28,558 nucleotides of DNA from positions 1-28,558 of the forward strand of contig CAYSLJ010000100.1 of NCBI GenBank assembly GCA_964431735.1, read 5' to 3'. Within the stretch, counting starts at the first letter, position 1, and every line of letters begins with the position of its first letter. The notes under the pieces were generated by a model that saw nothing but the letters and a program-made list of their open reading frames with translations, ran no database searches and was not told where the DNA came from. The stretch comes from CALARM01 sp964431735 (GTDB taxonomy: Bacteria; Vulcanimicrobiota; SpSt-956; JAKJGF01). The translations under genes were made by a program, and so were the position numbers. Shown here piece by piece: positions 7,560 to 14,677 of the stretch.

Positions 7560-8010
7560 AATAAATGCCATAGTTTTAGTCCCTTACAGTATAGTATGTC
7601 TTTATTGAAAGGGTGCTTTAACTGTGGGATATTAACTTTTTAGTGCTTTTAGATTTACTTTTTTCCTGTTTATTTAAAAAATAACAGGAGAGATAAAGTT
7701 TAGGTCCCTTGGTTATTAACTATTATCTAGTTTTTTATCATAAGGGTAATGTGTCCTGTGATAAAGAACCTTGTTATTAGGAATTATTTTATATAATTCT
7801 ATTAAAAAGGTTGAGGCGTAACCTGCGGGTTATATCAGGTAAGATTGTATATAAGGTCTTTTTCTGGTGTTTCACCCAATGTCATCTCCGGCAGGAGAGG
7901 AAAATACGTCGGAATTAAACTCAGGTTGCCACTTTTAATCTCTCTTATGGTTCCGGGAAAAAGAAAATCGAGCACAGGAAGTCTTAGGTATAAAAGGAGG
8001 GAGATTAAAA
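7560..8010 (+). ncRNA. Long structured 5' leader, unknown class
   Basis: No protein-coding frame of note occupies this 450-nt stretch, which follows a consensus promoter. Visible helices are: TCCC/GGGA plus ACAGT/ACTGT (7580-7629); CCTGTT/AACAGG near 7667-7689; TCCT/AGGA plus ATAA/TTAT (7754-7782); GAATTAT/ATAATTC (7781-7799); ACCTG/CAGGT or alternatively TAACC/GGTTA near 7818-7840; GGTG/CACC (7866-7876); TCTCC/GGAGA with loop GGCA (7885-7898); and the final start-blocking helix (7930-8013). I do not recognise a known riboswitch, 6S, tmRNA or RNase P core in it. It is most likely a cis-regulatory leader of the downstream gene, possibly with a separate stable 5' part. Confidence 0.55.
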
Positions 8011-8013
8011 GTG
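7930..8013 (+). promoter_or_regulatory. Start-sequestering helix of the zinc-ribbon mRNA
   Basis: CACTTTTAATCTC (7930-7942) is the exact complement of GAGATTAAAAGTG (8001-8013), which ends with the GTG start codon. Pairing continues with U-G, C-G, U-A and U-G from 7943-7946 to 7997-8000, covering four of the six AGGAGG bases (7995-8000). The 17-pair helix would block initiation. An earlier segment (GGAGAGATAAAG, 7687-7698) could compete for 7938-7944 and free the start site. That last point is inference. Confidence 0.7.
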
Positions 8014-8289
8014 TCCGATGACAAAGCTTTAACCTGTAAGGAATGTGGTAAAGAATTTTCTTTTACTGCAGGTGAACAGAGATTTTATGCAGAAAAGGGT
8101 TTTGAAAACGAACCAGGACGTTGTCCTCAGTGTAGACTTGCAAAAAAGAGACGTGGCGGTAAAAAGGAACTTCATACTACAGTATGTGCAGCATGCAACG
8201 TAGAAACTCAGGTACCTTTTGAGCCCAAAGAGGGTCGTCCTGTTTATTGCAGAGAATGTTATAAAGACAGGGTTAAAAAAGCCAGTTAA
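8011..8289 (+). CDS. Double zinc-ribbon protein (zf-trcl plus CxxC-x17-CxxC)
   Basis: A 92-residue basic protein with two zinc-binding modules. The first has Cys9, Cys12, Cys38 and Cys41 and matches the probable zinc-ribbon domain whose hallmark is Phe/Tyr-rich FSFTAGEQRFYAEKGF. The second has Cys59, Cys62, Cys80 and Cys83, i.e. exactly C-x2-C-x17-C-x2-C. A basic linker (KKRRGGKK, about 45-52) between them suggests nucleic-acid binding. The function is not established. The start is GTG at 8011, with AGGAGG 10 nt upstream, both buried in a leader helix, so expression is probably under strong post-transcriptional control. The gene is monocistronic, bounded by its own promoter and a strong terminator at 8311. 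Confidence 0.85.
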   Translation: MSDDKALTCKECGKEFSFTAGEQRFYAEKGFENEPGRCPQCRLAKKRRGGKKELHTTVCAACNVETQVPFEPKEGRPVYCRECYKDRVKKAS

Positions 8290-8310
8290 TATAACAGAAT
8301 AAATAGAAAT

Positions 8311-8336
8311 GGCGGAATGAAAATTCCGCCTTTTTT
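8311..8336 (+). terminator. Intrinsic terminator of the zinc-ribbon gene
   Basis: GGCGGAAT (8311-8318) and ATTCCGCC (8323-8330) pair perfectly around a GAAA tetraloop, followed by six T. It is 21 nt beyond the stop codon. Confidence 0.92.
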
Positions 8337-8347
8337 ATTTAAAAAAT

Positions 8348-8481
8348 GTAAGCGTTCAGCTATCAGCAGTTAGCTTTTATAAGAATTACATAATAAATGT
8401 CCTTAAATTCTATTGTTCGGACTAAGTTACATATTTCAGGCTTTGCAAGTTTTAGCTGATAGCTAACTGCTGAATGCTTAC
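8348..8481. repeat. Inverted-end repeat element built from CAGCTAT-type heptamers
   Basis: The left end (8348-8375) starts GTAAGCGTTCAGC and continues with TATCAGCAGTTAGCT. The right end (8453-8481), read on the other strand, starts GTAAGCATTCAGC and continues with AGTTAGCTATCAGC. The ends are therefore inverted copies with the inner heptamers in a different order. A half copy begins at 28426, after the kinase gene. The 77 bp between the ends has no gene. The element lies between two terminators. Confidence 0.75.
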
Positions 8482-8491
8482 AAAAACAAAT

Positions 8492-8522
8492 AAAAAAAGC
8501 GGGAATTTTTCCCGCTTTTTTT
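8492..8522 (-). terminator. Intrinsic terminator of the outer-membrane protein gene
   Basis: AAAAAAAGCGGGAA (8492-8505) and TTCCCGCTTTTTTT (8509-8522) form a near-symmetric hairpin that can act on both strands. For the minus-strand gene ending at 8537 it lies 14 nt beyond the stop. Confidence 0.88.
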
Positions 8523-8536
8523 ATTCTAAATAAATA

Positions 8537-9229
8537 TTAGAATTTGTAACCGCCGAGTATCTGGAAACCATGTCTGTTAAGAGATGGTACGTATATTGAG
8601 CCAAGTAACTGGTCGCCTGGTACTTCTGACTGATGAACCATGATATAGGATGCCTGAACGATAATATGTTTTGTGTCAATACCGCCGCCGACTCTTAACA
8701 TGAAGTTTGTTTCGCTGTCTCCGCCGGAGAGGGTGATGCTGTTTCCTGCTGTATCTGTATAGGTGTAATCACCGTAATAAGAAGTAACTCCGCCGGCATG
8801 GAAACCGAAGAAGAAATCTTTCTTGGTCGGATATATATTGAGACCGCCCAGATAATATACATTGGTTATTTTTCCGTATCCGAGTTTACCTACATAACCG
8901 GGGGATACGTCTGTAACAGTCTGTTCTGCATTGAATACAACGCCTATGGCTCCGTCAATGTCCACATAATCTGTGCTGTATGCAGTTACTGAACCTTCAA
9001 GGGTGAAGCCGTTTCTTCCGGGCCATGTGCGAACCACCGGCTGGGGGTTTGAACCAAGGGTATAACTATCGAAATCTTTGTCAGGTATAATTGTGACGCC
9101 GGCTTTTATTGCTATTGCTCCGGCTTTTCTGGTACCTTTATTAGATGAGGATTCGTCTGCCATTACCAGTGTACAGAACATCATAGATATTACGAGAACC
9201 ATGGCTATTAAGATTGCAAATTTTTTCAT
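8537..9229 (-). CDS. Small outer-membrane beta-barrel protein
   Basis: A 230-residue exported protein. The signal peptide (MKKFAIL start, hydrophobic core, cleavage after about residue 24 at VMA/DES) is followed by alternating polar/hydrophobic strands, many Gly and Tyr, and the C-terminal sequence HGFQILGGYKF. A terminal Phe with aromatic/hydrophobic residues at alternating positions is the beta-signal read by the BAM machinery. Size fits an eight-stranded barrel. A short Asn/Ser/Lys-rich linker precedes the barrel. The function is unknown; OmpA/OmpW-like or opacity-type barrels are possible. AAGGAG precedes the ATG by 8 nt. It probably forms its own transcript, with a terminator just after it. 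Confidence 0.7.
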   Translation of the reverse strand: MKKFAILIAMVLVISMMFCTLVMADESSSNKGTRKAGAIAIKAGVTIIPDKDFDSYTLGSNPQPVVRTWPGRNGFTLEGSVTAYSTDYVDIDGAIGVVFNAEQTVTDVSPGYVGKLGYGKITNVYYLGGLNIYPTKKDFFFGFHAGGVTSYYGDYTYTDTAGNSITLSGGDSETNFMLRVGGGIDTKHIIVQASYIMVHQSEVPGDQLLGSIYVPSLNRHGFQILGGYKF

Positions 9230-9316
9230 GACTATTTTCTCCTTTTTCTTTTAAACAAATAAATATATTTTGTGATTAATGCATCTTCACTAACCGCAGA
9301 TTAAATTTTAAAAGAT

Positions 9317-9326
9317 TCACCTCCTT
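9317..9326 (-). promoter_or_regulatory. Orphan perfect Shine-Dalgarno in the barrel gene's leader
   Basis: On the minus strand AAGGAGGTGA is a full complement to the 3' end of 16S rRNA but has no suitable start codon at normal spacing. It lies about 88 nt upstream of the barrel gene's ATG, which has its own AAGGAG. It may be a ribosome standby or regulatory site. A 14-codon GTG frame overlaps it without proper spacing. Confidence 0.35.
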
Positions 9327-9450
9327 AATTATTTTCTATTTAAATTAAATTTCTCTAAGAATAGTTATTATATTTTCAATGTCTATTCTTTATTTCCTTC
9401 TTACTTTAAATCAAAAAATAAATTTTTTTTAATTTTTTACTTAAAATTAT

Positions 9451-10824
9451 TTATTTTAAAACTTTTGCTTCTATTCTGTTCATTGTCACTCCTGTGACGT
9501 CAAGTTTTAAAGACGTTATTTTTATTAATTCATGAACCAGTTTTTCCGATGTTCCTTCATATTCCACATCTATTATTGCTATGGAATTTTCAAAACTTCT
9601 CGGAAAAACCTTTCCTTCAAGACCGGGTATGGTCTTTAAATATTCTATTACTTTATCTCTTTCCGTAAAGGAGCAGTTACCGATTATTACCTGAGTCGCC
9701 CTTCTTCCATGTTGAGCCTTTGTATATCCCATAGGTATTTCCCATACAAGGTCTCCTGCTATTTTCTTTGAAATATTTTCAAGGGCTGCCCTTCCTGCTG
9801 CATCTTTAGACATGCTTCTTCCTTCTGCAGTAATGGTTTTTGAGAATAATAACTGTGCTGTATCTGTTATTATAACCTTTACATCACATATTGCATCACA
9901 GATAAACTGTGAAGTCTGTCCTGTTTTTTCTTCCGATTTGAACATTGTCTCCACCTTGCCTGCCACCGTTACATCACAGGTAAATCTTTTTCCCAGTGTG
10001 GCAGCAGCTACCATGTCGCCGAGTACTGCTTTTTTTGCTTCATCACTCTGTCTTATTGTATCAATGGTTCCTGAATCTATAAGATGGAAATGGGCATCAC
10101 TTAGCTGGCTGTTTATCTGACTTTCCATCGATGATACAAGAGTAGCCTGGCCGAGATTTAACTCGGAAACAATAACCATTACCCTGGGATTGCCAAAGTC
10201 AATCCAGGAAATTTCTGCATCTATCTGGCTTTTTGATAGTTTTACCGGTTCTTCCGGAGATTTTTCACTGTACGCATAGCTCTGGCAACTGGCCGGAACC
10301 ATAGTTTTGCCGTTTTGATTTGAAAATTCTGCTTCCCCGTTTATTACTGTCAGGGTTGTCTTGAAATTTTCTTTACTGTCTTTACTTACTCTCATGGCTA
10401 TTTCAGTACCTCTTACAGCACAGGTAGCAGTCGGGCATTGTACTTCAAATACAGGAGTTTTTCCTTCTTCTGTCGGTCTTATCTTTGACCATATGGCTCC
10501 TGTAATCATTTCTATTATACCAACCTGGTTTTGTTGATTTTCTTTTTTCTTCAGTGTTACAGTTGTGTTGCTGTCAAGTTTGGTCTGTGTGCCGTCGTTA
10601 AAGATAAGCATGACTTTTGAATCGTCGAGGGTTCTTATTTGATCTCCGAAGTAAAGATCCATACCGTTAATAGCCTGTTCCCATCTGGAACCTCTGTTAA
10701 ATTCCACCTGGTTGACTGTTGATAAAATAGAAGCAGCTTTCTCTCCTGATAAAATCGGAAGAGAGGTCACACAAAAAATTATAAGTAAAAATATTACTGT
10801 TAGATTTTTACTTGAAACGGTCAT
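9451..10824 (-). CDS. FecR-domain periplasmic protein with a FlgT-like C-terminal part
   Basis: A 457-residue exported protein with an N-terminal signal peptide (residues 1 to about 27, ILSGEKA). A FecR domain covers about 35-190: GDQIRTLDDSKVMLIFNDGT, then TGAIWSKI, and the diagnostic CPTATCAVRGTEIAMRV, where most FecR proteins have P-T-A-x-x-x-V-R-G-T. The C-terminal 260 residues alternate strands and helices, with VMVIVSELNLG and DMVAAATLGKRFTCDVTVAGKVE, which resemble the CsgG/FlgT-type fold that builds periplasmic rings. No membrane anchor is seen apart from the signal. AGGAGGGAGA precedes the ATG. The neighbouring divergent gene also has a CsgG-like domain, which suggests a shared envelope process. 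The precise role is unknown. Confidence 0.65.
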   Translation of the reverse strand: MTVSSKNLTVIFLLIIFCVTSLPILSGEKAASILSTVNQVEFNRGSRWEQAINGMDLYFGDQIRTLDDSKVMLIFNDGTQTKLDSNTTVTLKKKENQQNQVGIIEMITGAIWSKIRPTEEGKTPVFEVQCPTATCAVRGTEIAMRVSKDSKENFKTTLTVINGEAEFSNQNGKTMVPASCQSYAYSEKSPEEPVKLSKSQIDAEISWIDFGNPRVMVIVSELNLGQATLVSSMESQINSQLSDAHFHLIDSGTIDTIRQSDEAKKAVLGDMVAAATLGKRFTCDVTVAGKVETMFKSEEKTGQTSQFICDAICDVKVIITDTAQLLFSKTITAEGRSMSKDAAGRAALENISKKIAGDLVWEIPMGYTKAQHGRRATQVIIGNCSFTERDKVIEYLKTIPGLEGKVFPRSFENSIAIIDVEYEGTSEKLVHELIKITSLKLDVTGVTMNRIEAKVLK

Positions 10825-10955
10825 AAAAATCTCCCTCCTCTATTTTGTTTTATAGCTTTTTATTGAATATAATGAATTATTCTCAATATAATAAGAAAAT
10901 CCTTTGTTATGAATAAAATAGACCGGAATTTTTGACAGGGATTTATATGAGAATT

Positions 10956-10988
10956 GTGACGCGTGACGCGTTACGCGTCACGCGTGAC
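10956..10988. repeat. GTGACGC heptamer array with inverted half
   Basis: Two GTGACGC units (10956-10969) run into inverse units GTTAC, GCGTCAC and GCGTGAC up to 10988, followed by AGGAGG. The array is partly palindromic. It lies in the 10825-11320 spacer between divergent genes. Confidence 0.85.
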
Positions 10989-11041
10989 AGGAGGGTACTG
11001 ATTGTTCTAATAATTTGCCGGAGTTATTTTTCTTGCCATCC

Positions 11042-11147
11042 TTACTGGGGTGAGTATAAATAATGCATATTTTATTCTCGTGACGCGTAACGCGTAACGC
11101 ATGACGGGAGGATGCAATTTATTACATGCTCATGCTCAGGTCAGTAA
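11042..11147. mobile_element. MITE-like element B with heptamer core
   Basis: The left end TTACTGGGGTGAGTATAA (11042-11059) and right end TCATGCTCAGGTCAGTAA (11130-11147) are imperfect 18-bp inverted repeats. The interior carries GTGACGC, two GTAACGC and ATGACGG (11080-11107), then GAGGATG. The same ends and core occur at 18780-18875, and an incomplete copy starts at 28507. There is no coding capacity. The size (106 bp) fits a non-autonomous element, but no transposase or clear target-site duplication is visible. Confidence 0.6.
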
Positions 11148-11178
11148 CAGGAAAATTATATTATTTCATTAAGAACTA

Positions 11179-11207
11179 TTGATTATAAAATTTATATACT
11201 TTATCAT
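11179..11207 (+). promoter_or_regulatory. Candidate promoter for the CsgG-like/TPR gene
   Basis: TTGATT (11179-11184) and TATCAT (11202-11207) are 17 nt apart. The match is moderate and the surroundings are very AT-rich. Confidence 0.35.
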
Positions 11208-11263
11208 GATTTATATATAAGATATTTTTTATACACAGAGAATATTGTATGGTTCATGTAAAC

Positions 11264-11295
11264 CACGCGTCACGCGTTACGCGTTACGCGTCACG
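11264..11295. repeat. GCGTCAC/GCGTTAC heptamer array before the TPR gene
   Basis: Four inverse-orientation units (11267-11294), GCGTCAC, two GCGTTAC and GCGTCAC, end 26 nt before the ATG at 11321. They would be in the mRNA leader. Confidence 0.85.
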
Positions 11296-11320
11296 ATTAA
11301 ACAAAGAAAGGGTGGTCTTT

Positions 11321-12748
11321 ATGAAAAAATACTCTATTATTTTATCAATTTTATTGATTTTTCTCATTTCTTACTTTCTGTCAGACACAAGAGAAAGCCG
11401 GGGGGTAGACGTGAGAATTCTTGCTATATCTTCTTTTAATATTATTCCTGACAGTCCCGGTGAGAGATATGTAGGTACAGGGCTTGCAGATACTGTTATT
11501 ACAAAACTTTCAACAATAGAAGGACTGCGTCTTATAGAGAGAACTCAGCTTGAAAGAGCAAAGAAGAGAATAGGTCTGGGACAGGATGAAATGATTACTG
11601 AAGATATTGCTTTTAAGCTTGCTGATATGCTTAAGGCAGATATTGTTATGCTTGGAACTATTCAGGCTTCAAGGGATAAATTTAAAGTTTCTACAAAAAC
11701 CCTTGATGCAAAAACTAAAGATATTAAGGTTTTTACGAGTGATTCCATATATATGGGTGAAGGTATTAAGGGAATAGAAAATAATATAGAACCACTTAAT
11801 AATGTTCATGATCAGATAGCCAGAAATGTAACTGATATTATGGGTGTAAAACTGAGTGAAAAACAGGAAGAAGCGGTAAAGAAAGATTTTACTGCTTCCG
11901 GTTCTGCCTATATATCTTATGCAAAAGCCAGAGATTTTTATGTAAGGTATACGAAAGAAGATAATGAAAAAGCAATTGAACTGTTTCAGAATGCAATAAA
12001 CATTGATCCTTCTTATGCTCTTGCCTGGGCTGGACTGGGAGATGCCTGTGCTCAGAAGGCAGGCCCTTTTAAAAGTAATGAAACAGGTGTTTTTGAAAAA
12101 TCTATTGAAGCAAGTAAGAAAGCCATTGAACTCGATCCTGACCTTCCTGAAGGGTATAAATCTCTTGCTCTTGCTTATACGTACAGGGGAGTTTATGAAA
12201 AAAATGACAGTGATATAAATGAAGCGATAAGTAATTATAATAAAGCTCTTGAATTCAACTCTTATTATGTAGATGCCTATTTGAATCTCGGTAAAATTTA
12301 TGTTTTTAAAGGAGATGTACAGAAAGCCCTTGTGAACTGTCAGAAAGCCCTTGAACTTGACCCGGGATATTCTCATGGCCATCTTTATATGGGTATTGTT
12401 TATATGAAACAGGAAAAGCATAAAGATTCGTTATCAGAATTTGACAGGTCAATAGAACTGGAAAATCAGATGAAATCATTTGATAGCACTGTTGTTTTAA
12501 ATGCATCTGTTCTTAAAGGTATGTCTCTTATAGTATTGCAGAAATATGATGATGCTCTTACGTCTTTAAACAGAGCCCTTGAGATTAATCCGGATTACCC
12601 TGTCACACACTTTGCACTGGGTACCTTATATGCTCTTCAGGATGATAAAATAAAAGCAGAAGAAGAGATAAATATTTATCTGAAACTTGACCCGAACGGG
12701 GAATATGCGGAAAGAGCGAAAGAAATACTGGAGAAGATGAAGGAATAA
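11321..12748 (+). CDS. CsgG/FlgO-like domain protein with TPR repeats
   Basis: A 475-residue protein. A hydrophobic N-terminal segment (about 5-21) without a lipobox Cys acts as signal or anchor. Residues about 30-165 form a CsgG/FlgO-type domain: VRILAISSFN, then GTGLADTVITKLSTIEGLRLIERTQLERA in two parts, then LADMLKADIVMLGTIQ. From about 200 onward there are six to seven TPR motifs (e.g. KAIELFQNAINIDPSYALAW, ALTSLNRALEINPDYPVTHF), so it is probably a periplasmic scaffold. I chose ATG 11321, with AAAGGGTGG just upstream. The open frame back to 11249 runs through a heptamer array and is not expected to be coding. The gene converges with the GT2 gene across a palindromic heptamer array that may end transcription on both sides. 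Confidence 0.75.
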   Translation: MKKYSIILSILLIFLISYFLSDTRESRGVDVRILAISSFNIIPDSPGERYVGTGLADTVITKLSTIEGLRLIERTQLERAKKRIGLGQDEMITEDIAFKLADMLKADIVMLGTIQASRDKFKVSTKTLDAKTKDIKVFTSDSIYMGEGIKGIENNIEPLNNVHDQIARNVTDIMGVKLSEKQEEAVKKDFTASGSAYISYAKARDFYVRYTKEDNEKAIELFQNAINIDPSYALAWAGLGDACAQKAGPFKSNETGVFEKSIEASKKAIELDPDLPEGYKSLALAYTYRGVYEKNDSDINEAISNYNKALEFNSYYVDAYLNLGKIYVFKGDVQKALVNCQKALELDPGYSHGHLYMGIVYMKQEKHKDSLSEFDRSIELENQMKSFDSTVVLNASVLKGMSLIVLQKYDDALTSLNRALEINPDYPVTHFALGTLYALQDDKIKAEEEINIYLKLDPNGEYAERAKEILEKMKE

Positions 12749-12755
12749 TGTATTC

Positions 12756-12788
12756 GTGACGGGTGACGCGTAACGCGTTACGCGTCAC
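12756..12788. repeat. Perfectly palindromic heptamer array between convergent genes
   Basis: GTGACGG (12756-12762) is followed by a 26-bp perfect palindrome, 12763-12788, made of GTGACGC, GTAACGC and their inverse. It begins 7 bp after the TPR gene's stop and overlaps the last codons and TAA stop (12778-12780) of the opposing glycosyltransferase gene. A bidirectional terminator role is possible, although T tracts are absent. Confidence 0.85.
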
Positions 12789-13620
12789 GACAAAATTTCC
12801 ATTTCCAGAAATATTTTATACCACTCCATATATGAATTAACAGTAATCTGTTGAAACCTTTTGCACTGTCTCTTTTATGGTGGTGAATAACTTCTATAAA
12901 GGGATAATAACATACATCATACCCTTTCCTGTGAACGCGGCGGCAGAAATCTACGTCTTCAAAATACATATAAAATCGTTCGTCAAATATGCCGACTGTA
13001 TCAATAATTTCTCTTTTTGTAAATAAAAAAGCTCCCAGTAACCAGTCTACAGACGTTATTTCTTCATAATTCGATAGAGGTTTTATATATGCTTCCACTT
13101 TTTTCCGGGCATAAGGAAATAGCTGAAAAATTTTTATTCTTTTAAATATTACGGTGATTATATCGGGAAATTTCCTGCATGACGTCTGGATTGTTCCGTC
13201 TGTATTAAGTAATCTGCATCCGAGAAGTCCCGTTTTTTTATGGTCATTCATATATTGAAAGAGAGGGGAAAATGAAAATTTTTCATCTGCCATAATATCA
13301 GGGTTTAAAAATAATAAGAAATCACCGGATGAATGTTTTATCCCCTGATTGCACGCCGCAGCAAAACCTTTATTTGTAACATTTTCTATGACATGAACAG
13401 AAGGAAATTGTTCTTTTATTATTTCAATTGTATTATCATTGGAATGATTGTCAATAACAATAATCTCTGAAGATATATGCTGCAATTTTTTCTCCAGACA
13501 TGACAGACATTCTGCAATTACGTCTTTTGAGTTGTAGGTGACTGTGATGATTGATAGTAAAATCGTGAGTAGTGAGTAGTGAGTAGTGAAAAGTGAAAAG
13601 TGAAAAGTGAATTGGGACAT
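12778..13620 (-). CDS. Family 2 glycosyltransferase with repeat-encoded ends
   Basis: A GT-A fold inverting glycosyltransferase, rhamnosyltransferase-like. Blocks in order: SIITVTYNSKD (nucleotide-binding strand), IIVIDNHSNDNT, GFAAACNQGI, FLLFLNPDI (DxD-equivalent NPD), and WLLGAFLFTKREII followed by GIFDERFYMYFEDVDFCRR, the acceptor/catalytic region. The listed ATG at 13620 adds about 20 residues encoded by GTGAAAA and GTGAGTA heptamers (SQFTFHFSLFTTHYSLLT), with no Shine-Dalgarno. The family would normally begin near ILLSIITVTYNS, where an ATT codon occurs at about 13565-13563. The final residues CRDA and the TAA stop come from another heptamer array. It likely acts on O-antigen or exopolysaccharide with the two upstream glycosyltransferases. 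Confidence 0.8.
   Translation of the reverse strand: MSQFTFHFSLFTTHYSLLTILLSIITVTYNSKDVIAECLSCLEKKLQHISSEIIVIDNHSNDNTIEIIKEQFPSVHVIENVTNKGFAAACNQGIKHSSGDFLLFLNPDIMADEKFSFSPLFQYMNDHKKTGLLGCRLLNTDGTIQTSCRKFPDIITVIFKRIKIFQLFPYARKKVEAYIKPLSNYEEITSVDWLLGAFLFTKREIIDTVGIFDERFYMYFEDVDFCRRVHRKGYDVCYYPFIEVIHHHKRDSAKGFNRLLLIHIWSGIKYFWKWKFCRDA
13565..13613. repeat. GTGAGTA/GTGAAAA heptamer array inside the GT2 start
   Basis: Three GTGAGTA (13565-13585), three GTGAAAA (13586-13606) and one GTGAATT (13607-13613) lie in exact 7-bp register. On the minus strand they are read as the N-terminal extension of the GT2 frame. Confidence 0.92.
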
Positions 13621-13624
13621 AACC

Positions 13625-13673
13625 GGTCACTGATCACTGGTCACTGGTCACTGGTCACTGGTCACTGATCACT
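13625..13673. repeat. GGTCACT heptamer array at the glycosyltransferase junction
   Basis: Seven units in exact 7-bp register, five GGTCACT and two GATCACT. On the minus strand (GTGACCA units) they encode the end ISDQ and the TGA stop (13655-13657) of the GT9 gene. Confidence 0.92.
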
Positions 13674-14677
13674 CCTTTCACCATTTCTAAAACTTCTTCC
13701 ACTTCTATGGATTTCATGCATTTATATTCATAATGTTTTCCTTCACAGGCAGGTCTGTTATAACAGGGGTAACACATAGTATTACCTTTTGAAATGACCT
13801 TTGCTCCGGGAGAAAGCCATATTCTGTAATCATTTCCTCCGTTTAACATAATGGCAGGCACTCCGAGAGCCCATGCGGCATGGTGGGAAAAACTGTCAAG
13901 GCCGATTAATAATTTTACGGAAGAGAGTTTTCTGAAAAATTCTTCCAGATTTCCGCACTGAATAACAGTGTTTTTATTGATTACATCGGCAAATATATCT
14001 TCTATTTTATCCTTTTCCTTTTGAGAACAGAAAATCCATATATTGAAATGTTCTTTTAGAAGAAGTTTTATCAGGATTTTCCATTTATTCCACTGCCATA
14101 ATTTATGTTTCTGACCTGCCACAGGATGTATGCCTATTACATTGTTCATTTTATTGGAGTCTTTTATATAAATCTCAGGTTTCTCCTGAATGGTGCATCC
14201 GAGACTTCTGGCAATATGGCTGTTAATATCATATATATTTAACAGAGTTTTTTCTACGGGAATGGACATGGTCAGAAGGTATGTTCCTCCCTGTCTTACA
14301 AGATTTCTGAAGGGATGCCCTTTATCCCATAGGATACTGATATTTTTTTCAGGTTTTATAAGGGAACCTATGAAATTTTCTCTCATGTCTCCCATGTTAT
14401 TCAAACAGATATGATATCTGGATTTTCTTAATGTTACTATCTGTTTCATGAGGTCGACAGATGTAAGAAAATTGAAATTTTTCTCTGTCCCTACGGGGAA
14501 ATTCCCGTAATAAATGTTATTCATGAAAGGATTGTCCCGGAAAATATCTTTAAATTCGGGCCTTGTAAATATATCTATCTTATAATCGGGAAAATTTCTT
14601 CCCAGAGAATTAAGAATACCTGTTCCTATGACAGTATCTCCGAAGTTTCTGCAGAGAAGTAAAAGAATTCTTTTAAT
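13655..14677 (-). CDS. Family 9 (heptosyltransferase-like) glycosyltransferase, probable ATT start
   Basis: A GT-B fold heptosyltransferase-like protein of 340 residues if started at 14677. The first ATG in frame (14522-14524) would give only 289 residues and lose the N-terminal signature. The frame upstream of that ATG reads KRILLLLCRNFGDTVIGTG, the classic first strand and glycine motif of GT9 enzymes. In-frame codons upstream are ATT (14677) and then, two codons earlier, a TGA stop, so ATT is the only sensible initiator. It overlaps the stop of the upstream GT2 gene by 5 bp, which allows coupling. Later blocks are IGIHPVAGQKHKLW, LLIGLDSFSHHAAWALGVPAI in two parts, and a C-terminal CYPCYNRPACEG cysteine motif seen in the family. 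The C-terminus ends in heptamer-encoded residues. Confidence 0.75.
   Translation of the reverse strand: MKRILLLLCRNFGDTVIGTGILNSLGRNFPDYKIDIFTRPEFKDIFRDNPFMNNIYYGNFPVGTEKNFNFLTSVDLMKQIVTLRKSRYHICLNNMGDMRENFIGSLIKPEKNISILWDKGHPFRNLVRQGGTYLLTMSIPVEKTLLNIYDINSHIARSLGCTIQEKPEIYIKDSNKMNNVIGIHPVAGQKHKLWQWNKWKILIKLLLKEHFNIWIFCSQKEKDKIEDIFADVINKNTVIQCGNLEEFFRKLSSVKLLIGLDSFSHHAAWALGVPAIMLNGGNDYRIWLSPGAKVISKGNTMCYPCYNRPACEGKHYEYKCMKSIEVEEVLEMVKGVISDQ

Noticed and set aside
7749..7796. 15-codon frame in the zinc-ribbon leader
   Set aside because: It has an ATG with a poorly spaced AAGGG and no coding signature. It falls in hairpin-forming leader sequence, so it is not called as a gene.
7560..8010. Known structured RNAs (RNase P, tmRNA, 6S, common riboswitches)
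   Set aside because: None of their conserved core sequences could be recognised by eye. A covariance search would be needed to exclude them formally.
11669..12421. 250-residue frame on the minus strand
   Set aside because: It lies wholly opposite the well-supported CsgG-like/TPR gene. Its Ile/Phe/Tyr-rich product is a typical antisense shadow of A/T-rich TPR codons.
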